A stretch of DNA of 64,000 nucleotides, taken from the NCBI RefSeq assembly GCF_017377735.1, contig NZ_JAFVMH010000009.1, forward strand, positions 1-64,000. Direction: 5' to 3'. Position 1 is the stretch's first letter. Every line of letters starts with the position of its first letter. Under the pieces are notes generated by a model. It worked only from the letters and a program-made list of their open reading frames with translations. It had not been told where the DNA came from and ran no database searches. The DNA comes from Acetobacter garciniae (GTDB taxonomy: Bacteria; Pseudomonadota; Alphaproteobacteria; Acetobacterales; Acetobacteraceae). Shown in pieces: positions 42,852 to 53,212 of this stretch. Position numbers and translations under genes: made by a program.

Positions 42852-43265
42852 ATGCACGGATGCTCCAAGCTCGCTCTTCTGGCGATGAGCAGTGGCTTCT
42901 ACTATGACAAACAGAGGGCTGTCCACGACTGCTACGCGACGCTCGAACTTCTTTCACGTACCCTCCCGGTGAGTGGGCGGCAAACGTTCCCAGCCTTGCT
43001 CGCCTCAGCCAGAAGGAAGACCATACGCTGTTGGGCAGAAGGCTCTCCCTTTGACACGAAGGATGTTCTCAAACAGCGCGGATATCGCTGGAGCGGCGGA
43101 GAGAACGGCACGCCGCGCTCATGGTGGATTGATGTCCCCGATGCAGACTTCCTAACTGAAAAGGCATTCTTATGTGCCGAGATATATAAGCGCGATGCGA
43201 CGTTTCCGACCGCGGAGATCACGGCATTCAATAGGTATTCCGAACGGGTTAGACCGGTGACATGA
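42852..43265 (+). pseudogene. C-terminal fragment of a 3'-5' exonuclease (PolC epsilon-like)
   Basis: The 137 residues read GFYYDKQRAVHDCYATLELLS, then SPFDTKDVLKQRGYRWSGGENGTPRSWWIDV, the C-terminal part of DnaQ-like exonucleases, including the final HxxxxD of the active site. The N-terminal DxE catalytic motif is missing. The truncation falls within 100 bases of the right direct repeat, so the gene was probably cut when the 26-kb segment formed. Confidence 0.65.
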
Positions 43266-43455
43266 TTGGTGCGATTTGAACCGCTCCGCTTTTCCCAGAG
43301 CCTTCAAATCTGCAGTGGCGGGGGATGTCCGCTCACGCCTCTTCGCAGACCTTGCCGGCTAAATCTTCGATTCCAGAAAGCGGACATGAACGCACGAATT
43401 ACGAACGTTGGTCTATGCCGATCCCGGCGCGGTGCAGTGCTCGGCGGGTGTAAGA

Positions 43456-44283
43456 CTAAATTCGACCTGGGCGAACGAAGCGCCGTGCACCCGACCTCAA
43501 GAGGCCCGTTACCGGATCAACCCTCTGCCCAAGCTGGTCTCGCCATTCGACCGCATTGAGCATTGGCGACACCTCTACCTCCAGCCCATTGAGGAACCGA
43601 CGTTCTCCGATGACGAGGCCGATTTGTTCGGGCGGACCACGGGTGTAAAGCGCCGCCAATTGGGGCGCGCCTCCAGACAGGGGATCGTCGCCCGAGATGA
43701 TAGCATCTTGGAATGCGGAAAGGATCGCCCGACTGCGGTTGCCGATATCGGAGACCAACCATTTGATCCGATGCTCTCTTGCTGCATCCTGACCTGTGCC
43801 GAAAGACTCAATAAGCCCGGTAGTCGCCGGAATGGCGATAGGCGACGACGTGCACTGCCGTTCGGTGATATTGTAATCAATCCTCCATGCACGAAACTCC
43901 GTATTCGGCCAATCAGCCGAGCGCATCAGGTGGTGGATGGTGAAGTCGAGGGAGGGTGTCGCAACAGTCGTCGCTACGCAGCGCCGAACCGCGCCGAGCA
44001 CCGCTTGGTGCTGTTCGTCCGCCGTCGCAAGTGGATCGATCAAGATGCCCGCCTCAATCGCCGCCGACACCTGGCCTAGGATAAGACTCGGAAGGACAAC
44101 ATCGCCACAAAATCCGAAGAGATGTGGCGCGGTTGTTACCGCGAATACCTTGCGACCGCTGTCCCATCGACGGTCGGCGGTATTCCAAGTGATCCTACTG
44201 TCAGACGCGAGATAGACAGCGCGGGGCTTGTCGGGGGATTCTCCGGTGTCGCTGAAAGACACCCAGGAAAGGAGTGTGGTCAA
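43456..44283 (-). CDS. Proteasome-like Ntn hydrolase of unknown role
   Basis: The TTG at 44283 has GAGAGG nine bases upstream and gives 275 residues. It opens M-TTLLSWVSFSDTG, then RAVYLASDSRITW and GRKVFAV. After Met removal the Thr would sit like Thr1 of proteasome/HslV subunits, with Asp28 and Lys45 matching the Asp17 and Lys33 positions. Later GTGQDAAREHRI resembles the glycine-rich turn of the fold. It is 68 bases downstream of the AAA ATPase on the same strand, so they are probably an operon. Substrate and partner are unknown. Confidence 0.7.
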   Translation of the reverse strand: MTTLLSWVSFSDTGESPDKPRAVYLASDSRITWNTADRRWDSGRKVFAVTTAPHLFGFCGDVVLPSLILGQVSAAIEAGILIDPLATADEQHQAVLGAVRRCVATTVATPSLDFTIHHLMRSADWPNTEFRAWRIDYNITERQCTSSPIAIPATTGLIESFGTGQDAAREHRIKWLVSDIGNRSRAILSAFQDAIISGDDPLSGGAPQLAALYTRGPPEQIGLVIGERRFLNGLEVEVSPMLNAVEWRDQLGQRVDPVTGLLRSGARRFVRPGRI

Positions 44284-44351
44284 ACTGTGCCTCTCAGGAC
44301 GATGTCATATAGTGACGTACAACAAAGTATCTAATGACCTGTTGCACAATA

Positions 44352-46682
44352 TCATACGGCACCGCGCGTAAGATCACGGACCATTCGGCAGTAGATTTTA
44401 AGCTCCTCAACGTTCGTTTCCTCGTTCACGCTTCCAGATACCGGGGCATGATGGAAATTCCTGGTATAAAAATTGATTTCTTCTAGTGTTTCTAAAGCTG
44501 CCTTATAAACATAATCTGCCTGAGCACTCTTCATAATTCGGATGATGCCGTCCAGCGTTTCGCTCTGCGTAAAGCTCTGCGGGTCTGCCTGTCTATAGAA
44601 ATACTCCAATACCTTGCGGAGCAACGCGCGGATTTCGGGCGGATCGCCAACAGTGTCGTCGAGAAAGTCGAGCATTTTTGTACGCTCGGTTTCGTGCCGC
44701 GGCAGGGTCGAAGTCTCTATATCGAAGCGCGTTAACGTTGAGATGCCCGGCGCGCCGGTCTGAACGGCAACACATGTAATAAGAGCATGATCGATGCGTT
44801 CCCACAGGAGCCTAAGAAAGGCTTTGTCGTGGGAGAGGACAATGACCTGTTTGGATTTAGAAACCAATTTCTTGATTTCGTTTGCCGTAAATGTTCGGCG
44901 GAATTCATCAAGGCTTGTAAACGGATCGTCCAAAACGACAATCGTTTCCGCAAGACGTGAGTCCGATGCTAGTGATGCCAAGAAAAACGCGAGAGCCAAA
45001 ACCGATTTGTCACCCGTTGACAGAGTGTTCCGGAAACTTGGTTGAGCAATATTGTCGTCACCGCTTCGTGGAGGAACACGTACATTCTTTATCAAAATGT
45101 GATATTCTGCAGCCGGTTCTTTGCTCCGGAAATTTGGCTTCTGGTAGTCGATTTCAAACCCAGCTCCCAGTCTATGTAGATAGGTGTTAATATTTCCACC
45201 TAAGGTCGTCGCTACGGTATTAGAATATGTAGTTAACTCGGCTCGACGTCTGGCACGCTCGTTTGTGTAACGGGTCTTATTCTCATCCGCCTTCTGTCGG
45301 CTAAGAACGGCCGTTTGAATTGTCGCGTCGGCCCGGAGGCGCCGCGCGTTCAAGAGTGCAAGCTGGGCTTTCAGGTTGCCAAGATTACCCGCCGCGTATT
45401 TTGCACGCAAAGCATTGAGCGTTGTACGATGGGCCTCAATTTCTTCGTTTAACGTGAGAATACCTTTCCTTCGCTCGCTCCAGATCGCAAGTGTATTTTG
45501 CAAATCTGGATGCGCTACTGGCTCAGCTAGATCTTCTTGTTTCAATTCAAAAAAACGGTTGAGGGCGCGTGCGCACTCCTCCAGCTCTCCTATCAACTCT
45601 TTGACTGTATCGCTGTTGTCTTCTGGCGCCAGTACCCCTGTGAGGGTACACCAAGCCTGCCAACGGCTCGCGTTCTCTGCCAGCTTACCCAGCACCTGTT
45701 TTTTAAAATCTCCATTAATATAACGCTGAAGCGTAGCGCGCCGCTTGCGAACCTCAGCTGAGAGGAGTTTGTATTGATTGCTAAAGAATACAGTATAGGT
45801 ATCTATAAGCGTACGATCTGCCAAAAACTGGCCACAAAAGGCGCATTTATCCGAGTTCTGATATTGTAGCCCAGCTTCAAGCCATGCCTCTTGGGGCAAG
45901 ACAAGTTCATCACCCTTTGCAAGCTGCCTGCTATGCTTTGCAATGTGATCATGAAGCGCCTGATGAGCGCCAGTGGCCATGTCGTCAATTCCACGATCAA
46001 GGACATTCTGAAAGATAGCGGCCTCAGTCGGCACGTCCAAGGCGTCAGGAAGCGTTAGTCGGGCGATCTCCGCCGATTTCTCAACGATCCCGATTTCGGT
46101 TGTCTTCTCGTCGATTAAGCGAATGATTGCATCGTCGGTTTCGAGAGCAACAAAGGCTGGGAGCTTCAATTGAACGTTGTGCGTTCGCAAAGCCGCATTT
46201 ATAATCGCCTCGGCATCTCGGAAAGCTTTATCGAATTCATTGACCTGATCGGTCAGTTGGTCGATAGCTCGAACCAGCAAAACTCCGGTCGATCCAATCA
46301 CGATACCATATTGTCGCTTGAGATGATCCAAGGACACTGCATCGCCGGAATAGACGTTATCGTTAATGAAACATTGGTCATACACCGCTATCATCGGCCT
46401 GTGACCTGTCCATACTCCTAAAGAATATTCTGCTGGCAGCCTTTCGAAAAGAAGACGGACCTTCTGAGTGCCGGCACTTGCAAGCGTCTCCCGGCCTTCT
46501 ACGATCGCGGCAGACCCGGTCGCGGCGGACCGCAGGAGATCCGCCAGTGTAGACTTTCCCCAGCCGTTTTCGCCGAAAACAAGCAGGACTTTCGTGAACG
46601 TAATCCGCGACGCCTCAAGGCGTTCAAACCGACCGACCTTTTGAACTTCCAATATCTTGCTGAGCATCGCGTAATCCGGCAC
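44352..46682 (-). CDS. AAA family ATPase, SMC/PrrC/RloC-like (AAA_13 type)
   Basis: The 776-residue protein has Walker A GENGWGKST (37-45), a long helical middle with a CAFC hook-like motif (280-283), an ABC-type signature (LSTGDKS, 554-560), Walker B VVLDDP (582-587) and a VLSHD H-loop (615-619). This is the AAA_13 layout of PrrC/RloC-like anticodon nucleases and related defence ATPases. I did not find a clear HEPN or PrrC nuclease motif in the last 150 residues. The start is a GTG at 46682 or an ATG at 46667. The Ntn hydrolase gene follows. Confidence 0.8.
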   Translation of the reverse strand: MPDYAMLSKILEVQKVGRFERLEASRITFTKVLLVFGENGWGKSTLADLLRSAATGSAAIVEGRETLASAGTQKVRLLFERLPAEYSLGVWTGHRPMIAVYDQCFINDNVYSGDAVSLDHLKRQYGIVIGSTGVLLVRAIDQLTDQVNEFDKAFRDAEAIINAALRTHNVQLKLPAFVALETDDAIIRLIDEKTTEIGIVEKSAEIARLTLPDALDVPTEAAIFQNVLDRGIDDMATGAHQALHDHIAKHSRQLAKGDELVLPQEAWLEAGLQYQNSDKCAFCGQFLADRTLIDTYTVFFSNQYKLLSAEVRKRRATLQRYINGDFKKQVLGKLAENASRWQAWCTLTGVLAPEDNSDTVKELIGELEECARALNRFFELKQEDLAEPVAHPDLQNTLAIWSERRKGILTLNEEIEAHRTTLNALRAKYAAGNLGNLKAQLALLNARRLRADATIQTAVLSRQKADENKTRYTNERARRRAELTTYSNTVATTLGGNINTYLHRLGAGFEIDYQKPNFRSKEPAAEYHILIKNVRVPPRSGDDNIAQPSFRNTLSTGDKSVLALAFFLASLASDSRLAETIVVLDDPFTSLDEFRRTFTANEIKKLVSKSKQVIVLSHDKAFLRLLWERIDHALITCVAVQTGAPGISTLTRFDIETSTLPRHETERTKMLDFLDDTVGDPPEIRALLRKVLEYFYRQADPQSFTQSETLDGIIRIMKSAQADYVYKAALETLEEINFYTRNFHHAPVSGSVNEETNVEELKIYCRMVRDLTRGAV

Positions 46683-46944
46683 ATGGTTCGGCCGGTTGCA
46701 CGTTCATCGTTTCAGTGATGGACCCGAAGCGGCAGTCCACTATGGCTTTAACCCGAATTCGTTCGCAAATCGAGCGGAAACAGAGGCACGTTCCTTTACC
46801 CTTCGGACTGTCCGCGTCATCAGGTTTGCTGGACAACGAAGCAGTCCGGGCTTTTGAATGAACCCCGCCGGTATTGACGGAGACGTCCGCTTTCACGTGT
46901 TTTTGCCTCGAAGAAGACAGACCGCTGCCCTCCTATGGCTGCCA

Positions 46945-49900
46945 TCAGAAACTTCTATCTTTCCTCCACTGCGCGAGGCGCTCCACCAGCAGATAGAGCG
47001 CAGGCGTTGTGAACATGGTCTGCGCCTGGCTGACGAGCAGGCCACCGATCAGCGCGATGCCCAGCGGCTGGCGTAGCTCCATCCCGTAGCCCCCCATCAG
47101 CACGAGCGGGAGGGCGCCGAGGGCTGCGGCAAAGGTGGTCATGACGATGGGCCGCAGTCGCAGCAGACAGGCCTCCCGAATGGCATCCCGCGCTGTCATG
47201 CCGTGTGCGCGTTCGGCATGGACAGCAAAATCCACCAGTAGGATCGCGTTCTTGAGGGAGATACCAGTCAGCAACAGCATGGCGATCACCGCCATGCCCG
47301 AGAACGGCAACCCGAAGAGATCGAGGGCCATGATGGCCCCGATCCCGGCCGAGGGAATGGTGGAGAGAATGGTCAGCGGATGCCACACGCTTTCATAGAG
47401 CATGCCCAATGTCAGATAGACGGCAAGCACAGCGCCGATGATCAGGATCTCGCTGTCATGGGTGCTTTTTCCAACATCCCCTTCATCGCTCTGCAACTCT
47501 CCGGTGATGGTTTCCGGCAGATGCAGGCTGCGCCATTCCTGATCGATAATGGCCTGTGTCTGCGACAGGCTCACACCGGGAGCCAGTTCCAGCGCCAGAG
47601 AGGCGGAACTGGCGTAGCCGATATGGGTGACGGCCACCGGATCGAGGCTTGGGGTAATCCGGGCCACCACCGACAGCGGCACCAGCGTTTCCGCTCTCGT
47701 CGCCACGGCCGATCCGGTGGACGCATTCGCCCCGCCCGCCAGAGAATTGGCGATCTGGTTTCGAAACGCCGTGGCACTCGTCGATGCCGTGGTGCTGGCT
47801 GTGGCTGATGTCACCACCCGGATGGTGTTGGACGCCGAACTGCCCGAAGCGGAGCCTCCCGAGGGGCTGATCCAGAACTGTTTCAGGATCTCGGGGTCGC
47901 GCTGGAAGCGGTTTTTCACAGTCAGCACCACGTTGTATTGCCCGTGTGTCGTGTAGACGACCGAGGTCGTGGTCTGGCCCAGCGCGTCGGACAGGGTGTT
48001 GCCTATAACCTGCGGCGTGACACCAACGCGGGCGGCGGTGTCACGGTCGATCGCCAGCGTGATGCCCTGCCCAGGCGGATCGACGTCCGGGTCCACATCC
48101 GTGAACTCCGGATGATGCCGCAGGGCTTTCGCCAGTCTGCGTGTCGCCGGTCCCAGCAGCCGGTCATCCTCGCTGCGCAGGATGTAGCTGACCCCGCTGC
48201 TGTTCGAGCCGACCCGCATCATGATGTTACCCGGTGCCTGGGCATGGTATTCGGCGTGGATATCTTTCCCCATCTGGGCCACGACGCGAGCGGCCACTTC
48301 TGTTCCCGACGCCCGCCCGTTGGACAGATCGCACAGCGTGGCGAACACCATGCCATGGCTGGAACCCTCGCCGGTATCGAGATAGGCGATGACATGGCTA
48401 ACAGCGGGATCGGACAACAAGACCTGACTGAACCGTTCCAGCCGGGCTTTTGTCCGCGCCAGTGAACTGCCGCTGCCGCGCGACCCGCCCGAAACAATGC
48501 CGATATCCTGACGCGGGAACACAACCTTTGGCATGCGGGTGAACAGGAATACCCCCACCAGCAGGGTCAGTGGCAGCAGCAAGGCCGTCTTGCCGGGATG
48601 GGTCAGGCAGATTTCCAGAATGCGGCGATACCGGCTGCCGCTGTGTTTTTCATGGGCCAGAAAATCTGGGGCAGACATTTCTGGATGAACGGCTGTTCTG
48701 TTCTCAGAAAACCGCATGCACAACGCCGTCAGACAGGGCGTCACCACGCAGGACAGAACCAGCGACACCGTCACGGCGATCCCCACGGTGCCGGCAAATT
48801 CCCGGAACAGCCGCCCCGTCAGACCGGAGGCCAGTCCGATCGGCAGAAACACTGCCAGCACGGAGACGGTGATGGAGAGCAGCGTGAACGCCACCTCACT
48901 GGCCCCGGCAATGGCGGCCTCGTTGATGGAAAGCCCCCGCTCACGCATGCGGATGATGTTCTCGATCACCACGATAGCGTCATCGACCACTAGGCCCGTG
49001 ACAACCGTCAGCGCCATGAGCGAGAGATTGTCCAGCCCGAAGCCCGCCAGATGCATCGGCCCGAGGCTGGCGATCAGGCAGCACGGCACGATGATCGCCG
49101 CCGCCACGGATGCCGTCCACGAGCGCAGGAACACCCACACCACGGCCAGCGCCAGAACACAGGCGGCCAGCAGCGTGACCAGCGTATGATGCAGCGAGGA
49201 CCGGATCACCGCCGAGCCATCCCGTGCCACCGCAATGTCCGCGCCCGGCGGCATGAGCGTGCGCAGTTGTGGCAGACGGGCCTTCACCGCATCGACTATC
49301 CCGACCAGATTGGCTCCCGGCTGGGCACGCACCATCAGCGTGAGGGCGGGTTGCCCGTCAAAGAACGCGGCGGCGTTCACGTCCTGCATGCTGTCCGTGA
49401 CGGTCGCTACATCGCGCAGCCGGATCGGACGCCCGCTTTTGTAGGCAATCACCAGATCCCGATAGGCATCGGCGTGTTCGGCCTGATCGTTGACCGCCAG
49501 CTGGTAGCGCCGGTCGCCCATATCGATCACACCTTTGGGCGTATGCGCATTGGCCGAAGCGAGTGCTGCGCGCAGGTTCTCGAACCCCATGCCGTATTTG
49601 AAAAACAGCAGCGGGTTCATTTCTACCCGCACCGCAGGCGCGGAACTGCCCATGAGCGCCACATCGCCCACACCCTGTACCTGCAACAGCATGGGCCGCA
49701 GCGTCGTGTTCACCAGATCATACAGCTTCGCCATGGACTGCATGCCCGGTGTCACCGCCAGGATCAGCACCGGTGTCGCATTGGGGTTGGCGCGGTGATA
49801 GCTGGGGTCAGATCCCGGTGTGGTCGGCAGATCCCGTCGGGCGGCTCTTATGGCCGCTTCCACGTCACGGGCCGCGCCATTGAGATCACGGCCCAGCTCA

Positions 49901-50184
49901 AACCCCAGCGAGATGGAGGTCTGCCCCCTCGTGGAGGTGGACTGCATCTGCGTCACACCGGCGATATTGCCCAGATGCCGTTCCAGCGGGGCGGCCACGG
50001 TGCGGGCCATGACCTCGGGCGAACCGCCGGCATTCGACGCCGAGACTGAAATCACCGGCAGATCGACATCGGGCAGGTCCGAGACCGGCAGGAGGGGCAG
50101 CGCCATCAGGCCTGACAGCACGGCGGAAAGCAGCAGAAGGAGCGTCGCTACCGGGCGACGGACAAACCAGGCGATGAATTTCAA
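46945..50184 (-). CDS. RND-family efflux pump permease (HAE1/MdtB-like)
   Basis: The 1079-residue protein has the 12-helix RND layout: N-terminal FVRRPVATLLLLLSAVL, two large periplasmic loops, the charged relay in TGLVVDDAIVVIENI, and a repeat of the motif set in the second half (GISLKNAILLVDFAV). A Ser/Ala/Thr-rich insert (GSASGSSASNTIRVV...) lies in the second periplasmic loop. No membrane fusion or outer membrane partner is present in the window. It ends the iron-energy operon, so export of a chelator is possible but unproven. Confidence 0.92.
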   Translation of the reverse strand: MKFIAWFVRRPVATLLLLLSAVLSGLMALPLLPVSDLPDVDLPVISVSASNAGGSPEVMARTVAAPLERHLGNIAGVTQMQSTSTRGQTSISLGFELGRDLNGAARDVEAAIRAARRDLPTTPGSDPSYHRANPNATPVLILAVTPGMQSMAKLYDLVNTTLRPMLLQVQGVGDVALMGSSAPAVRVEMNPLLFFKYGMGFENLRAALASANAHTPKGVIDMGDRRYQLAVNDQAEHADAYRDLVIAYKSGRPIRLRDVATVTDSMQDVNAAAFFDGQPALTLMVRAQPGANLVGIVDAVKARLPQLRTLMPPGADIAVARDGSAVIRSSLHHTLVTLLAACVLALAVVWVFLRSWTASVAAAIIVPCCLIASLGPMHLAGFGLDNLSLMALTVVTGLVVDDAIVVIENIIRMRERGLSINEAAIAGASEVAFTLLSITVSVLAVFLPIGLASGLTGRLFREFAGTVGIAVTVSLVLSCVVTPCLTALCMRFSENRTAVHPEMSAPDFLAHEKHSGSRYRRILEICLTHPGKTALLLPLTLLVGVFLFTRMPKVVFPRQDIGIVSGGSRGSGSSLARTKARLERFSQVLLSDPAVSHVIAYLDTGEGSSHGMVFATLCDLSNGRASGTEVAARVVAQMGKDIHAEYHAQAPGNIMMRVGSNSSGVSYILRSEDDRLLGPATRRLAKALRHHPEFTDVDPDVDPPGQGITLAIDRDTAARVGVTPQVIGNTLSDALGQTTTSVVYTTHGQYNVVLTVKNRFQRDPEILKQFWISPSGGSASGSSASNTIRVVTSATASTTASTSATAFRNQIANSLAGGANASTGSAVATRAETLVPLSVVARITPSLDPVAVTHIGYASSASLALELAPGVSLSQTQAIIDQEWRSLHLPETITGELQSDEGDVGKSTHDSEILIIGAVLAVYLTLGMLYESVWHPLTILSTIPSAGIGAIMALDLFGLPFSGMAVIAMLLLTGISLKNAILLVDFAVHAERAHGMTARDAIREACLLRLRPIVMTTFAAALGALPLVLMGGYGMELRQPLGIALIGGLLVSQAQTMFTTPALYLLVERLAQWRKDRSF

Positions 50185-50276
50185 GGAAGATGTCCCGTCC
50201 CTGCGGGAGGGCTCACTCTATAAGACGATCGATGCGGGCATTTTTTCAGAGAAAGACGAAAAATATCCGGCGTCTG

Positions 50277-50795
50277 TCAGCGGGCCTCCAGATCATGCCC
50301 GGCTGACGGTGTGACCGTGATGGCGGCGGCCTGCACCGCCAGACCATGCTCGGCCGCGACCCGGCGCAGCACTGTGGCGACTTCCGGCGCGTTGCAGGCG
50401 ATCTTCCGACCCGTGCCGGCTTCCACGAAGGTGATCGCAAGGGCTGCCTTGCGTTCCGGCGCCACGCTGTAGAGCCACTGCCGGTCGGGTGTGACATCCC
50501 GGCGCAGGATGCCCCGCTCTACGAAGAGATTGAGATTGCGTTGGATCGACCCCTGCGAAGGCGCGTGACCATCCTCCATCATCTTTCCCAGCGTTTTCCA
50601 GATTTCCACCGCCGTCGCGCGTGGCCCGGCTTCGAGGATGCCGTGCAGCAGGATGCGCCGCAGATCGGTCATCTTGATGCCGACCTCTTCGCAGCAGTCT
50701 TCCAGCCTGCGCACGGCGCTGCGGCTGGCGCCCATGCCGGGGCGGATCTCACTCAGGGACGGCGAGGAACGGCGGTATTCGGAAAAGGCAAGCAT
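50277..50795 (-). CDS. Fur-like winged-helix regulator, diverged
   Basis: The 172-residue protein has a Fur-type DNA-binding half (DLRRILLHGILEAGPRATAVEIWKTLG...APSQGSIQRNLNLFVERGIL). The metal-sensing half is altered: the usual HHHH/HxH block is replaced by RQWLYSVAPERKAAL. It may therefore respond to something other than free iron. It sits between TonB and the RND pump on the same strand and probably regulates this operon. Confidence 0.75.
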   Translation of the reverse strand: MLAFSEYRRSSPSLSEIRPGMGASRSAVRRLEDCCEEVGIKMTDLRRILLHGILEAGPRATAVEIWKTLGKMMEDGHAPSQGSIQRNLNLFVERGILRRDVTPDRQWLYSVAPERKAALAITFVEAGTGRKIACNAPEVATVLRRVAAEHGLAVQAAAITVTPSAGHDLEAR

Positions 50796-50851
50796 GGGTT
50801 TGATCCTGTCACGATCAGGGAAAGGGAATGAAAACCGAAACGGCGAAAAAC

Positions 50852-51724
50852 TCAGTTCCCACCGGAATGGATGTAGAATTCGACGGGAACCGTCAGGGTG
50901 ATGGGATCCCCCGCGACACTGTCCGGTGGAATGGGCAGAGGCTGGGCGCGTTTGGGGAGCGCCACCGCCTCCTGATCCAGCAACGCATGGCCGGAGCTGC
51001 TGGCGAGTGTGACCGAGAGCACATGCCCTTTGCGGTCCATGGAGAACGTCACGGTGGGCACACCTTCCTGATGGTCCGCCATGGCGTCGGACGGGTAGCG
51101 CTTGAATTTTTCCAGTTGCGCCAGCAGCGCGCCCTGCCAGGTGACAGGATCATGCGACGCCTTTAACGACGAGGCACCCGGTGCCGGGGCTGCCTGCGTG
51201 GGCGCGGGCGGCGCTTCCGACGACGGTGGCGCGGTGGTCGCCTCGGCGGGTGGCGTCTTGTCCGGGATCGGCTTTTTGAGCATCGGCACCGGCTTCTGCT
51301 TCTTCACCAGCTTCTTTGGCTTCTCGGGCTTGGGCACCGGGATCGGCGGATTGGGCGCGGGTGATGGAGGTGCGGTGATCTTGGGTGGTTCGACTGGCGC
51401 CGGATCAGGGATGGACTGGGTCTGTTGTGGTCCTGGCGGCAGGTCCGTGGGCGGGGTCGGTGTCGAAACCGGTTCCGGAGCCATGTCGATGGCGATGGCC
51501 GCAGGTGGTGGTTCGGGCACCGCCATGACCGGCGGTGGCAGGCGCATGATCCACCACACGGCTCCGCCACCGACCGCCAGCACGGCGAGGAAGGACAGGG
51601 CCCAGCGCAGGGCGTCCTCACGCCGGGCCAGACGAAGCTGCCCGCGCTGCCAGTCGGCAAAGGACATGACCGAGTTTTCGACAGCCTCACCCTGCCCCTG
51701 CATCATGTCTGCGGTGCTGCTCAC
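50852..51724 (-). CDS. tonB: TonB energy transducer
   Basis: The 290-residue protein starts at a GTG overlapping the ExbD stop (GTGA). One membrane helix (LRWALSFLAVLAVGGGAVWWIM, about 40-61) precedes a long proline/lysine-rich periplasm-spanning region (PPITAPPSPAPNPPIPVPKP, KKLVKKQKPVPMLKK). The C-terminal receptor-binding domain has YPSDAMADHQEGVPTVTFSM and ends VPVEFYIHSGGN. With ExbB and ExbD it powers the receptors in this window. Confidence 0.9.
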   Translation of the reverse strand: MSSTADMMQGQGEAVENSVMSFADWQRGQLRLARREDALRWALSFLAVLAVGGGAVWWIMRLPPPVMAVPEPPPAAIAIDMAPEPVSTPTPPTDLPPGPQQTQSIPDPAPVEPPKITAPPSPAPNPPIPVPKPEKPKKLVKKQKPVPMLKKPIPDKTPPAEATTAPPSSEAPPAPTQAAPAPGASSLKASHDPVTWQGALLAQLEKFKRYPSDAMADHQEGVPTVTFSMDRKGHVLSVTLASSSGHALLDQEAVALPKRAQPLPIPPDSVAGDPITLTVPVEFYIHSGGN

Positions 51725-52212
51725 GGTGTCCCTCCGGATGCTGCGGTAGGAGGCGCATTGCTGGGCGGCACGGGCGTTGAACCGGCTTCGCTCCCTTCTT
51801 CCTGTCCCTGAAGGTTGACCAGAGCGACCTTGAGGTATCCCGCAGTGCGCAGCTTATCCATCACGCCCATCAGCGTGCCGTAATCCACCGTCTTGTCGGC
51901 CCGCAGGAAGATGCGCTCATCCTTGTTGCCCTTGGTCGCAGTTTCCAGCGCACCGGGAAGAGCATCGGTGCTGACGTCAGCCTCCCCCAGCGCGAGACCA
52001 TGATCGGCTTTTACTGTCAGGAATACCGGATCATCGGGGCGCGGTGTGGGTTTCTCCGACGAGGACGGCAGGTCCACCGGCACATTCACGGTGGTCAACG
52101 GAGCCGTGACCATGAAGATCACCAGCAGGACCAGCATCACGTCGATAAACGGCGTGACATTGATCTCGCTCGCCTCATGCGGGTTCTCATCTGTGTGACG
52201 GATACGGATCAT
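51721..52212 (-). CDS. exbD: Biopolymer transport protein ExbD
   Basis: The 163-residue protein has one N-terminal membrane helix with the essential acidic residue (EINVTPFIDVMLVLLVIFMV, Asp24) and a periplasmic domain ending in a proline/alanine-rich tail. It begins five bases after ExbB and overlaps TonB. It forms the proton channel of the TonB motor. Confidence 0.92.
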   Translation of the reverse strand: MIRIRHTDENPHEASEINVTPFIDVMLVLLVIFMVTAPLTTVNVPVDLPSSSEKPTPRPDDPVFLTVKADHGLALGEADVSTDALPGALETATKGNKDERIFLRADKTVDYGTLMGVMDKLRTAGYLKVALVNLQGQEEGSEAGSTPVPPSNAPPTAASGGTP

Positions 52213-52217
52213 GCCGC

Positions 52218-52960
<743 letters not shown>

Positions 52961-52964
<4 letters not shown>

Positions 52965-53212
52965 GAGAGACCTCCTTTGGAAGACGGTCTGCGCCACGCC
53001 CGGATCAGGCAGATGACCGTAACAATGAGGGGAATGGACAGGGCGGCCCACGACAGGGCCAGCCAGATGCCCTGCTGGCCCAGCAGGGCGGACAGCAGGC
53101 CGAAGATGGTGAGCAGGCCCAGCGCGATCGGCCACGGCCAGACGGCGACGGGGTAACGGGATGCCGAAACAGGCCGGGATGGCATGGGGATTTCGGGAGA
53201 GACGGCGTTCAT
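52961..53212 (-). CDS. Small two-helix membrane protein of the iron operon
   Basis: The 83-residue protein has two hydrophobic segments (WPIALGLLTIFGLLSALLGQ and LALSWAALSIPLIVTVICLI) and a basic C-terminus. It is coupled by 4-base overlaps to the PepSY gene above and ExbB below, so it belongs to the same machine. I do not recognise the family. It could assist PepSY-linked ferric reduction or the TonB complex. Confidence 0.7.
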
